Shown here: piece by piece, positions 1 to 7,446 of the stretch
Position numbering within the stretch: the stretch's first letter is position 1
Layout of the letters: every line of letters starts with the position of its first letter
Assembly (NCBI GenBank): GCA_021811925.1
Contig: JAKAPY010000007.1
Span: 1-21,434 of the forward strand
Reading direction: 5' to 3'
Length of the DNA: 21,434 nt
From: Thermoplasmata archaeon
Lineage (GTDB): Archaea; Thermoplasmatota; Thermoplasmata; Sysuiplasmatales; Sysuiplasmataceae
Position numbers and translations under genes: made by a program
Notes under the pieces: generated by a model
The model's input: only the letters and a program-made list of their open reading frames with translations
What the model was told of the DNA's origin: nothing
The model's database searches: none

Positions 1-584
1 TTCCGATCTAGTTCCACAGCCTGCGCCGGGAGTGAAGTTCCCTCCCCCGTGGTGCCGTACCTGCTCACAACATACAGGAAGCCCCTCGTGCTCGAAGCAA
101 TCCTGCGCGCCCTCTCATGGCCGGTTGAAGGAGAGGCAAGAAGTATGTTGTCAACAGACGCCCTGGCGCAAATACGCCTGAGGCTGCTGCCCTCCTCGAG
201 CGGCAGATCCGGGACTATCAGGCCGCTGACGCCCGCGTCAACGAGGCTTGAGGCAAATGCCTCTTCCCCCATGCGGTGTATTGTGTTGTAGTAGCACATC
301 ACAACAACTGGTGTGGGGCCGCTGAGCTCGGAGCACCAGTCTATCACCCTGCGCACCCTTGTGCCGGCTTGGAGGGATCTGACTCCCGATGCCTGGATGG
401 AGGGGCCGTCCGCTATCGGGTCCGAGAACGGAATGCCTACCTCGACAATGTCTGACTGCCTGGCGACTTCACGCGCATATGAAAGGAAAAGCTCCGGGCC
501 AGGATCCCCGCCCATCACATAGGAGATGAGCGCCGATCTCCCTTCAGCAGATGCCTTCCCGAACGCTTCCGAGATGCCTGTCAG
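1..584 (-). CDS. trpA: Tryptophan synthase alpha subunit, partial, probable CTG start
   Basis: The alpha subunit cleaves indole-3-glycerol phosphate to indole and glyceraldehyde 3-phosphate and channels indole to TrpB; it is a cytosolic TIM barrel. My manual translation is open from 584 to the window edge (194 codons of the usual 250-270), so the C-terminus is missing. Visible motifs are YVMGGDP, VEVGIPFSDPIADGPSIQ (carrying the catalytic Glu and Asp of the family), VPDLPLEE and YVVSRYGTTGEGTSLP. No ATG, GTG or TTG lies in frame before the conserved N-terminal segment. A CTG at 584-582 overlaps the trpB stop as CTGA, and GGAGG at 596-592 sits seven bases upstream, so CTG is the best start. 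The next normal start, GTG just before MGGDP, would remove the first strand and helix of the barrel. It is the last visible gene of the operon. Identity is certain; the start is inferred. The extreme left nine bases may be adapter. Confidence 0.93.
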   Translation of the reverse strand, partial: MTGISEAFGKASAEGRSALISYVMGGDPGPELFLSYAREVARQSDIVEVGIPFSDPIADGPSIQASGVRSLQAGTRVRRVIDWCSELSGPTPVVVMCYYNTIHRMGEEAFASSLVDAGVSGLIVPDLPLEEGSSLRRICARASVDNILLASPSTGHERARRIASSTRGFLYVVSRYGTTGEGTSLPAQAVELDR

Positions 585-1759
585 CGCCGTCCCTCCATGT
601 ATGCCGCGGCAGTTTCGACGTCCTTGTCACCCCTGCCGCTGAGGTTCACCACTACACTGGAGCTGGCGGGCATCTTGCGCGCCTCCTCGAGAGCTGCGTA
701 GACTGCATGAGCGGATTCAAGCGCAGGTATTATCCCCTCGAGCCTGCTCAGAAGCCTGAAGCCCTCCATTGCCTGGGCATCTGTAACGGCGACATATCTT
801 GCCCTCCCCGAGGCCTTGAGGTACGAATGCTGCGGACCAACTGAAGGGTAGTCGAGTCCCGCGCTTATGCTTGTTGTCTCAAGGACCTGGCCGTCGGAGT
901 CCTGGAGCAGCATGCTCCTTGCACCGTGCAGCACTCCAGCCTCGCCCGCAAGTAGAGGCGCGGAGTGCTTTCCGCTCTCTATTCCCAGCCCCCCCGCCTG
1001 AGCTCCCAGCAGGCCGACCTCCGTGTTTCTGATGAAAGGTGCAAAGGCACCTATTGCGTTGCTGCCTCCGCCGACGCACGCAACTATGAGATCTGGCAGC
1101 TTCCCTTCGGCTGCAAGAATCTGGCTCCTTATCTCCCTGCCTATTATGCTCTGGAAGTCCCTGACTATTGTGGGGTACGGGTGCGGCCCCACCGCGCTTC
1201 CCAGAAGATAGTACGTGTCCCGGACATTTGCAACCCAGTCCCGGAGCGCCTCGTTTATTGCATCCTTGAGCGTCCTTGACCCGCTGTCTACTGTGTGCAC
1301 TTTGGCGCCGAGAAGTTCCATCCTAATCAGGTTGAGTCTCTGCCTTTCGGTGTCCTTCCTGCCCATGTACACTTCGGTGTCAAGGCCAAGGGCGGCTCCG
1401 GCGATCGCTGTTGCAACACCATGCTGGCCCGCGCCTGTTTCGGCTATTACCCTTCTTTTGCCCATCATTTTTGCAAGCAGGGCCTGGCCCATCACGTTGT
1501 TGAACTTGTGTGCACCGCCGTGCACGAGATCCTCCCGCTTCAGGTATATCCTCGCACCGCCCGCATGCTCCGTCAGCCTTTGTGCATGGTAGAGTGGCGT
1601 TGGCCTGCCGCCGAACTGGGTGTTGTAGCGGCGTAGAGTCGACTTGAATTCAGCGTCCCTGCTGAGCCTTTTGTATGCGCTCTCGAGCTCCTGCAGAGCA
1701 GGGACGAGCGTCTCTGGAACGTACCTTCCCCCGAACTCTCCGAACCTTCCCTTAACCAT
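581..1759 (-). CDS. trpB: Tryptophan synthase beta subunit (TrpB1 type)
   Basis: PLP enzyme that condenses indole with L-serine to give tryptophan, acting in an alpha2-beta2 complex with the neighbouring TrpA. The 392 residues match the family length. The PLP lysine is K85 in LVHGGAHKFNN, the catalytic acid is in AETGAGQHG (106-114), the phosphate-binding loop is CVGGGSNAIG (228-237), and SISAGLDYPSVGPQH is at 297-311. N-terminal residues such as GRFGEFGGRYVPE fit the ATG start. That ATG overlaps the trpF stop by eight bases and has GGAGG at 1770-1766 with a six-base spacer. The active-site segment reads HGGAHK, the form I recall from E. coli TrpB, rather than the HTGAHK common in other lineages. 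The 3' end overlaps trpA through CTGA. Function is essentially certain. Confidence 0.98.
   Translation of the reverse strand: MVKGRFGEFGGRYVPETLVPALQELESAYKRLSRDAEFKSTLRRYNTQFGGRPTPLYHAQRLTEHAGGARIYLKREDLVHGGAHKFNNVMGQALLAKMMGKRRVIAETGAGQHGVATAIAGAALGLDTEVYMGRKDTERQRLNLIRMELLGAKVHTVDSGSRTLKDAINEALRDWVANVRDTYYLLGSAVGPHPYPTIVRDFQSIIGREIRSQILAAEGKLPDLIVACVGGGSNAIGAFAPFIRNTEVGLLGAQAGGLGIESGKHSAPLLAGEAGVLHGARSMLLQDSDGQVLETTSISAGLDYPSVGPQHSYLKASGRARYVAVTDAQAMEGFRLLSRLEGIIPALESAHAVYAALEEARKMPASSSVVVNLSGRGDKDVETAAAYMEGRR
592..596 (-). promoter_or_regulatory. Shine-Dalgarno site deciding the CTG start of trpA
   Basis: GGAGG on the minus strand is followed by a seven-base spacer and then CTG at 584-582. 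Spacing and strength match the sites before trpB (GGAGG, six-base spacer) and asd (GGAGGT, seven-base spacer) in this operon. It lies inside the last codons of trpB, as expected for a translationally coupled pair. Confidence 0.65.
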
Positions 1760-2390
1760 TCCCTGCCTCCTTCGCCTTTCTTATGAATGAGGAAACGAGC
1801 TCCTTTGATTTCCACCCGTTCTCCTCCACTCCGCTGGATACATCGACAATCGATGGCATGACGGCAGCTATTGCGCCTTTCACATTCTGGCAGTTCAGGC
1901 CGCCCGAAAGCATCAGCTTTGCCGGGTAGACTGCATCCCTGACGCTTCTGCTAAGCTGCCAATCGTGCGTTTTCCCGGTTCCTCCTATCGCGCCGTCGAC
2001 AACCGTGTCTACAGCAATCACGTCGGCTGCTTCGGTCAGCGCCTTCGCCCTCTCCACCGCCCCCTGAGTTGGAGACACGTGCGCAATGACCTGCGCACCG
2101 AACAGGTCCTTCAGCTCCAGCACTTTCGATGCTGGCAATTCTGCCTGCAGCTGAACGTAGTCGGGTTCGAGGGCGGAGCACATGCCCGAGAGAAAATCAC
2201 CGTCAAACACATTGACAACGGCCACCGTCTGCCCGTAGCCCTGAGCCTGCGCCATGAGCGGTTTGGCCGTCTCAATTGTCAGCGATCTGGGTGACTCCCT
2301 GACCTGTATTATGAAGCCAAGGTAGTCTGCTCCGGAGGCGTATTCGATGTCCTCCCTTCTCCTGTTGCCGCATATCTTAACTTCTGGCAC
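1752..2390 (-). CDS. trpF: Phosphoribosylanthranilate isomerase
   Basis: Amadori isomerase converting N-(5-phosphoribosyl)anthranilate to the carboxyphenylamino-deoxyribulose phosphate used by TrpC; a soluble TIM barrel. From the chosen start the catalytic Cys is C7 in VKICGNRR and the catalytic Asp is about D128, just before DGAIGGTGKTHDW. LMLSGGLN and VDVSSGVEENG are the C-terminal phosphate-binding strands. Length is 212 residues, normal for the family. The reading frame is open upstream to a TTG at 2408, but a GTG at 2390 has GGAGG at 2404-2400 with a nine-base spacer and puts the Cys at the usual distance from the N-terminus, so GTG is preferred. It then overlaps trpC by 14 bases and trpB by eight. 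Confidence 0.96.
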   Translation of the reverse strand: MPEVKICGNRRREDIEYASGADYLGFIIQVRESPRSLTIETAKPLMAQAQGYGQTVAVVNVFDGDFLSGMCSALEPDYVQLQAELPASKVLELKDLFGAQVIAHVSPTQGAVERAKALTEAADVIAVDTVVDGAIGGTGKTHDWQLSRSVRDAVYPAKLMLSGGLNCQNVKGAIAAVMPSIVDVSSGVEENGWKSKELVSSFIRKAKEAGNG

Positions 2391-3153
2391 GAAGAGCCGC
2401 CTCCGCAATGGATGTTAGCACTGTTGCATCCGCCCCCATGACGGATGTTCCCACAAGCACACCGTCCGCACCTGCTGCAATCATCGAAGCCGCCTGGCTT
2501 CCGTTTGTTATTCCGCTCATTCCTATCACAGGCCTGTCCTTGCCTTCAGAACGGAGAATGCTCTCTGTTCTGCTCCGGTCCAGGCTGAGATCGGAAAGGT
2601 TGCGGTTGTTGATGCCTATGATGTCTGCATCCGTCTCTATCGCCTGCCTGTACTGTTCTGCAGAATTAACTTCCAGAATCACCTCGAGCCCCATTGAATG
2701 CGCATCTTCCATCAGTACGTCCATGCTGTACCTCGACCTCGCGAATATCTCGGCAATGAGCAGGATGCAGTCTGCACCGAGCCTGTTTGCCGCATCAATC
2801 TGATCTGTTGCTATGATGAAATCCTTCATAAGAACGGGCAGGCCGAAGGATGATGCCTCGGTCACATTGTCAAGTGAGCCGTCGAATCTGTGCGGCTCGG
2901 TGAGAACAGAGAATGCGCAGACGCCCGCATCGCTGAAAAGCTGAAGCCTCTGCCTCACGGGCACATCGGATGAGAGTTCGCTGACGGATGGAGTCCTTCT
3001 CTTGAACTCGGCGATCACAGGCGCACGTTTTCCCTTGAGCGCATCCCTCATCGAAAGGATGGGGCGGTTGCGCTTTGTCTTCACGGAATAGTATCCTGAC
3101 ATCACCAGGGAGAATGCGTTTTCGATGAAATAGTCGAGCTCATCCACTGACAT
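2377..3153 (-). CDS. trpC: Indole-3-glycerol phosphate synthase
   Basis: Decarboxylating ring closure of the TrpF product to indole-3-glycerol phosphate. The 258-residue stand-alone protein (not fused to TrpF as in enterics) shows the family motifs in order: VIAEFKRRTPS with K51, SVLTEPHRFDGSLDNV with a conserved Glu, VLMKDFIIATDQI with the catalytic lysine K110, LLIAEI with Glu near 135, LEVILEVNS, IGINNRNL, GMSGI and GVLVGTSVM at the phosphate site. The ATG start overlaps the trpD stop by 14 bases and follows a G-rich stretch (GGGGGGCG). No truncation or unusual residue is seen. Confidence 0.97.
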   Translation of the reverse strand: MSVDELDYFIENAFSLVMSGYYSVKTKRNRPILSMRDALKGKRAPVIAEFKRRTPSVSELSSDVPVRQRLQLFSDAGVCAFSVLTEPHRFDGSLDNVTEASSFGLPVLMKDFIIATDQIDAANRLGADCILLIAEIFARSRYSMDVLMEDAHSMGLEVILEVNSAEQYRQAIETDADIIGINNRNLSDLSLDRSRTESILRSEGKDRPVIGMSGITNGSQAASMIAAGADGVLVGTSVMGADATVLTSIAEAALRARS

Positions 3154-4168
3154 CGCCCCCCGCAGCGCTGCATCTTATGAATTCGGACATCTTCCTTTCC
3201 GCCTTCCCGCTGTCTATGGATTCAAGCGCCTTCTCCATCCCGCGCTCTATGGTTGATGCCACACCCGCGATATACAGGGCGGCGCCCGCGTTGAGAAGAA
3301 CAATGCTCCTCTCCCCGGCCCCGGATTCACCGTTGAGCACCCTGTTGGCGAAGGAAGCGCTCTCATCCGGCCCGGCAGCGTGTGGCGGGGACCATTCCCC
3401 TGTTCCTAAGGAGGAGTAGTCACTTCCGTCAATGGAGTACCTCTCTATCCCCCCGTTTCTGACCTCGGCCACCTCCGTCCTGCCGGATGGGGATATCTCG
3501 TCCATGCCCAGTGTCCCGTGTGCAACCATCGCCCTTTCCGTCCCTAGCAGCAGCAGAGCCTCCGCAATCTTATCCATGTATGCGTCGGAGAAGACGCCAA
3601 CAAGCTGCCTGCTGACCATTGCGGGATTTGTTATCGGGCCAAGAATATTGAACACAGTCCTGAAAGCGAGCGCCTTCCTTACGGGAGAGACGTTCCTGGT
3701 GGCGGGGTGGTACAGCGGCGCAAAGAGGAATGTGATTCCGTTCCTGAGTAGCATTTCGGCAGCTGCATCAGGTTCTATCGATATGTTGACGCCGAGAGCC
3801 TGGAGGAGATCTGCACTACCGCTCCTGCTGGTGAATGACCTGTTGCCATGCTTGGCAACCGGTATGCCCGCAGAAGCCACAATTACCGAACTGACGGTGG
3901 ACACGTTGTATGTTTTTACGCGCGCGCCGCCTGTCCCGCACAGGTCCATCGTGTTCTCAGGCGCTCTGACATGCCTGCACTTCTCCCTCATCACGCGTGC
4001 CATCGCAGCAATCTCCTCCGCAGTCTCTCCCTTCATCCTCATGGCGGTGAGGAAGGCGGCCATCTCGGCCTCGCTCGCCCTGCCCTCCATCAGGAGCGTG
4101 CCTGCCTCCTCGGCCTCCTCCATGGTCAGGTTCCTGCCTTCGGCGACCTTGCCTATTATGTGCTTCAC
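3140..4168 (-). CDS. trpD: Anthranilate phosphoribosyltransferase
   Basis: Transfers the phosphoribosyl group of PRPP to anthranilate, the second committed step to tryptophan. The 342 residues match the family. CGTGGARVKTYNVST (77-91) is the PRPP loop, AKHGNRSFTSRSGSADLL (105-122) binds PRPP and anthranilate, NILGPITNP is at 174-182, and the DE pair (223-224) is the metal-binding site. The start codon is GTG and overlaps the trpG stop as GTGA, with GGGG a few bases upstream. TrpG here is a separate protein, unlike the TrpG-TrpD fusion of E. coli. The 3' end overlaps trpC by 14 bases. Confidence 0.97.
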   Translation of the reverse strand: MKHIIGKVAEGRNLTMEEAEEAGTLLMEGRASEAEMAAFLTAMRMKGETAEEIAAMARVMREKCRHVRAPENTMDLCGTGGARVKTYNVSTVSSVIVASAGIPVAKHGNRSFTSRSGSADLLQALGVNISIEPDAAAEMLLRNGITFLFAPLYHPATRNVSPVRKALAFRTVFNILGPITNPAMVSRQLVGVFSDAYMDKIAEALLLLGTERAMVAHGTLGMDEISPSGRTEVAEVRNGGIERYSIDGSDYSSLGTGEWSPPHAAGPDESASFANRVLNGESGAGERSIVLLNAGAALYIAGVASTIERGMEKALESIDSGKAERKMSEFIRCSAAGGDVSG

Positions 4169-4752
4169 AGCGACCCCTTTACCATTCTTCTGAAATTAAG
4201 CAGAATGTCGTACCCCTTCGGAGTAAGAATCGATTCAGGATGGAACTGCAAACCGTAGACCGGCCTTGATATGTGTTTCAGCGCCATTATCTCGCCGTAC
4301 TCGCTCATTGCGGTGACTTCGAGAGATGCAGGGAGTGTCTCGTGTTCGACTATTAGCGAATGGTACCGCCCTCCCACCATCGGGGAAGGAATGCCCTCAA
4401 AGAGCTCCTGCTGCGAGTGCGATATAAGGGATGTCTTGCCGTGCATTATGCGCTCGGCGTGAACAACCTTTCCGCCAAAGGCGTGTGCTATCCCCTGGTG
4501 GCCGAGGCACACGCCAAGCAGCGGTATGCCTCCCGCCTTCCTGATCAGCTCCGTGTTGACGCCAAAGTATCTTTTCCTCGACGGAGTGCCGGGGCCCGGA
4601 GATATGACTATGCAGTCCGGGTCAAGCGACTTGATCTCTCCAAGCCCGAAATCGTCATTCCTCCTCACAACGATGCTGAAACCTGCCTGGCCAAGCCTCT
4701 GGTAGAGGTTGTATGAGAATGAGTCGTAATTGTCGACAAGAAGCAGTTTCAT
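4165..4752 (-). CDS. trpG: Anthranilate synthase component II (glutamine amidotransferase)
   Basis: Class I glutamine amidotransferase that supplies ammonia to TrpE. The 195-residue single-domain protein carries the catalytic triad: C82 in LGVCLGHQGIAHAFGG, H171 and E173 in LQFHPES. DNYDSFSYNL (8-17) and ISPGPGTP (50-57, oxyanion strand) are typical of the TrpG/PabA group. Position directly after trpE (ATGA overlap) and before trpD (GTGA overlap) argues for the tryptophan role. The same subunit could also serve 4-amino-4-deoxychorismate synthesis, as in some bacteria, but no pabB-like gene is in the window. Confidence 0.96.
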   Translation of the reverse strand: MKLLLVDNYDSFSYNLYQRLGQAGFSIVVRRNDDFGLGEIKSLDPDCIVISPGPGTPSRKRYFGVNTELIRKAGGIPLLGVCLGHQGIAHAFGGKVVHAERIMHGKTSLISHSQQELFEGIPSPMVGGRYHSLIVEHETLPASLEVTAMSEYGEIMALKHISRPVYGLQFHPESILTPKGYDILLNFRRMVKGSL

Positions 4753-6071
4753 CCAGATCCGCTCCCGAAGACTGTGAGAAGCGCCCCCAGCTTGCTTTCA
4801 GTTTCGGCATACTCCTTCTCCGGGACAGAATCGTGGACGATGCCACCACCTGCCTGCAGGAATGCATCGCTTCCGTTTCTGAAGAGCGTCCTGATTGAAA
4901 TAGCGCTGTCGAGCGATCCGTTGAACGAGTAGTAGCCGACTGCGCCAGCGTACGGCCCCCTCCTGTATTTCTCAAGCTCCTCTATTATCTCCATGGCTCT
5001 TATCTTGGGCGCGCCGCTGACCGTGCCCGCGGGAAATACGGAGAAGAGCGCATCCACTGCATTCTTTCCGCTTGCGAGCGTTCCTTCTACCCTGGAGACG
5101 ATGTGCTGCACGTGGCTGTACTTCTGGACGGTCATGTATTCAGGAACGGAAACGGAGCCGAACCTGCTCACCCTTCCGACATCGTTTCTTGCAAGGTCAA
5201 CCAGCATGTTGTGCTCGGCCCTTTCCTTTGCGTCGTTCAGAAGCTCTGCCTCAAGGGCTGCGTCCTGTTCGGTATTGCTGCTCACGGGCCTCGTGCCCGC
5301 AATCGGGTACGTCACCACCTTCCTTCCAGTGACTCTCACAAGCGTTTCGGGGCTGGAGCCTATAACCTCCCTCCCGCCAAACTTGACATAGTACATGTAC
5401 GGAGACGGATTCAGCGATTTGAGTGCTGAGTAGAACGGGAGCATTCCCCTGGTGCCCTTCATGCTTAACCTCCTTGAAAGCACGACCTGGAAGATGTCGC
5501 CGTCCCTGATGTACTCCTTTGCCTTCTCCACCGATTCGATGTATGAACTCTTCGTCTGTAGAGGCTCGAGCCTTGTGTGCACCTGCTCCTTTTCAAGGGG
5601 GTCTGCCGCAACAAACTCCTTCTCCCTGTCATCGTCCCAGGAAAAGTAATAGCTCCTGCCGGCAACATGGTCGAAAATGAATCCGTCGGTGAAAAGGCCA
5701 AGCTCAGCGTCAGGGAATGATGATCCGCTGTGCCTGTCCGGAAGCTTCTCGAAATGACGGATAGTGTCGTAGGAAAAGTATCCGACAAAGCCGCCGATAT
5801 AAGGGAAAGGCATTGAACTCGTCGGCTTTCGCCTCTTCATGTTCTCCCTCAGGAAGGAATCAATCCTCTCCTTCCTCCTCGAACCTCCGAAGCTGACCGA
5901 GCCGTTGGAGTATGTGGCCTTTTCATGCGGATCGGCTCCAAGGAAGCTGAACCGGGCGGACCTGCTCGGGCCGGAGGCGCTTTCAAGGAGGAAGCAGTCC
6001 CTGCCTGAATTGAGCAGCCTTGAGAAAAGCGCCTCGGGGCCATCACGGGACATACTTTCCCTGAAAATCAT
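4749..6071 (-). CDS. trpE: Anthranilate synthase component I
   Basis: Converts chorismate plus ammonia to anthranilate and pyruvate. From the ATG at 6071 the protein has 440 residues. The chorismate-binding domain is complete: GSSPETL, PIAGTRPV, ELLNDAKERAEHNMLVDLAR, QHIVSRVEGTL, PAGTVSGAPK and GGGIVHDSVPEKEYAETE. The N-terminal domain contains LLES at about 28-31, the motif that binds feedback tryptophan in characterised TrpE proteins, so allosteric inhibition by tryptophan is likely (inference from the motif). The frame is open upstream to a GTG at 6092, but ATG follows the lysC stop by one base (TGAAATG) with GGTGA just upstream, so ATG is chosen. It overlaps trpG by ATGA. Confidence 0.96.
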   Translation of the reverse strand: MIFRESMSRDGPEALFSRLLNSGRDCFLLESASGPSRSARFSFLGADPHEKATYSNGSVSFGGSRRKERIDSFLRENMKRRKPTSSMPFPYIGGFVGYFSYDTIRHFEKLPDRHSGSSFPDAELGLFTDGFIFDHVAGRSYYFSWDDDREKEFVAADPLEKEQVHTRLEPLQTKSSYIESVEKAKEYIRDGDIFQVVLSRRLSMKGTRGMLPFYSALKSLNPSPYMYYVKFGGREVIGSSPETLVRVTGRKVVTYPIAGTRPVSSNTEQDAALEAELLNDAKERAEHNMLVDLARNDVGRVSRFGSVSVPEYMTVQKYSHVQHIVSRVEGTLASGKNAVDALFSVFPAGTVSGAPKIRAMEIIEELEKYRRGPYAGAVGYYSFNGSLDSAISIRTLFRNGSDAFLQAGGGIVHDSVPEKEYAETESKLGALLTVFGSGSG

Positions 6072-6072
6072 T

Positions 6073-7446
6073 TCAGTCACCGAAAAATACACTGTGGACC
6101 GCGTTCATCGCGCTGTTCAGGACGTCCATTTTCACTGTGAAATGATATGCCGCCCTTGATGCACCGGCGGACATCATCCCAACGTTTATGCCGCCCTCTG
6201 AGACGGCAGTGAACACCTTGGCCGCAATGCCCTTCGTCGTCCCGAGTCCCTCGCCTACAACGCACATGAGGGCGACGTGCTTCTCCGTTTCAATCTTCTC
6301 CACTCCCCTGTTTACAGTTTCCCTGAGCGATGAAACAGCAATCCCCAGCTCCGTTTCAAGCACAAGGAACGCAATGCATGTCTGAGATGTGGTGGCGGAT
6401 ATTATGTTCACACCCGCCCGGCCCAGGAAACCGGAAATGTATGACAGCGTGCCGGACTGAAAGCCGCCGCCGCTGACATACACCCTAACGATTGCGAGAT
6501 TCTCGAGGCACGAAACGCTCTTCACGATGCCTACAGCTTTCTTTCTGACGGAGGTGACGAGAGTGCCTGTCGAAGAAGGATTGTCTATGTTCAGAATCCT
6601 TATCCTTGTATTGCCCTCTTCGGCCGGTTCAACTGCCTTCGGGTGCAGGACATTCGCGCCGAAGTAGGAGAGTTCTGATGCCTCCCCGTATGACAGCTCT
6701 TCGATGAGCTTCGCACCCTTCACGAAGGAAGGATCGGCCGTGAGGAAACCATCAACGTCCTTCCATATGACAAGATTGCGTGCACCCATTGCATATGCGA
6801 TTATTGAAGCGCTGTAATCCGTGCCGTTTCTTCCAAGGAGAGTGACATGCCCGTCCCTGTTGACTCCGAAGAAGCCGGTGACAACTGGCACCATGCCCCG
6901 ATCCGCAGCCGCATTGAGCTTCCTGAAAGCGATCCTTCTTGTCGGTCCAAGAAGCCCGTTCGCATTTTCGTAGCTGCCTGCCGTAAGGAGCGGAAGGGTG
7001 TCCGAGTCGAAAACCCTTGCCTGCCTGCCTGACGCGTCCAGGGCAGCGGCAACGACCCTCGCGGACAGACGCTCGCCGTAGCTCATGAGGAGGGCCTTCA
7101 TCCGTTGCGTCAGCTCACCCGTGTAATAGACACCGTATAATATCCTTCCGAATTTGCCAACCGTTTTCCTTACGTCCTTCGAGTACTGCTCGAGCGTCCT
7201 GCCTGAACAGACTTCCCGGAGCAGGCCTATATGCTTCTCGGTCAGCTGCTTTATGAACGACTCAATTCCACTCTCGCTGAGTCTGCCTGTTATCTCACTC
7301 TCAATGCTGTCTGTTACGCCCGAGATTGCACTTACAACGATTGTGCACCTCTTCTGTCCAGACACTATCGAAACGAGCCTCTTGATTCCACCTGAATCCC
7401 TGAGGCAGGAGCCACCGAACTTCATCACGACTGCATCCTGCGCCAT
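6073..7446 (-). CDS. lysC: Aspartate kinase (monofunctional, two ACT domains)
   Basis: Phosphorylates L-aspartate to 4-aspartyl phosphate. The 457-residue protein has the kinase domain with KFGGS (9-13), SYGERLSAR (122-130), TLLGRNGTDYSASIIA (202-217) and LHPKAVEPA (268-276). Two tandem ACT domains follow, about 316-380 (VYVSGGGFQSGTLSYISGFLGRAG begins it) and 390-455 (VALMCVVGEGLGTTKGIAAK). ACT domains imply amino-acid feedback, as in the threonine-sensitive archaeal enzymes; the ligand cannot be read here. There is no fused homoserine dehydrogenase. The ATG directly follows the asd stop (TGAATG) and trpE follows one base after its stop. With asd it makes aspartate semialdehyde, which ADTH synthase of this operon consumes; supply of aromatics rather than of lysine or threonine may therefore be the main purpose (inference). 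Confidence 0.96.
   Translation of the reverse strand: MAQDAVVMKFGGSCLRDSGGIKRLVSIVSGQKRCTIVVSAISGVTDSIESEITGRLSESGIESFIKQLTEKHIGLLREVCSGRTLEQYSKDVRKTVGKFGRILYGVYYTGELTQRMKALLMSYGERLSARVVAAALDASGRQARVFDSDTLPLLTAGSYENANGLLGPTRRIAFRKLNAAADRGMVPVVTGFFGVNRDGHVTLLGRNGTDYSASIIAYAMGARNLVIWKDVDGFLTADPSFVKGAKLIEELSYGEASELSYFGANVLHPKAVEPAEEGNTRIRILNIDNPSSTGTLVTSVRKKAVGIVKSVSCLENLAIVRVYVSGGGFQSGTLSYISGFLGRAGVNIISATTSQTCIAFLVLETELGIAVSSLRETVNRGVEKIETEKHVALMCVVGEGLGTTKGIAAKVFTAVSEGGINVGMMSAGASRAAYHFTVKMDVLNSAMNAVHSVFFGD

Noticed and set aside
3432..4193. 253-codon plus-strand open frame antisense to trpD
   Set aside because: It mirrors the third-position bias of trpD on the opposite strand, has no recognisable domain, and trpD is fully supported by motifs.
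4165..6071. Possible TrpE-TrpG fusion
   Set aside because: A TGA stop ends trpE and an overlapping ATG opens trpG in another frame; they are separate proteins.
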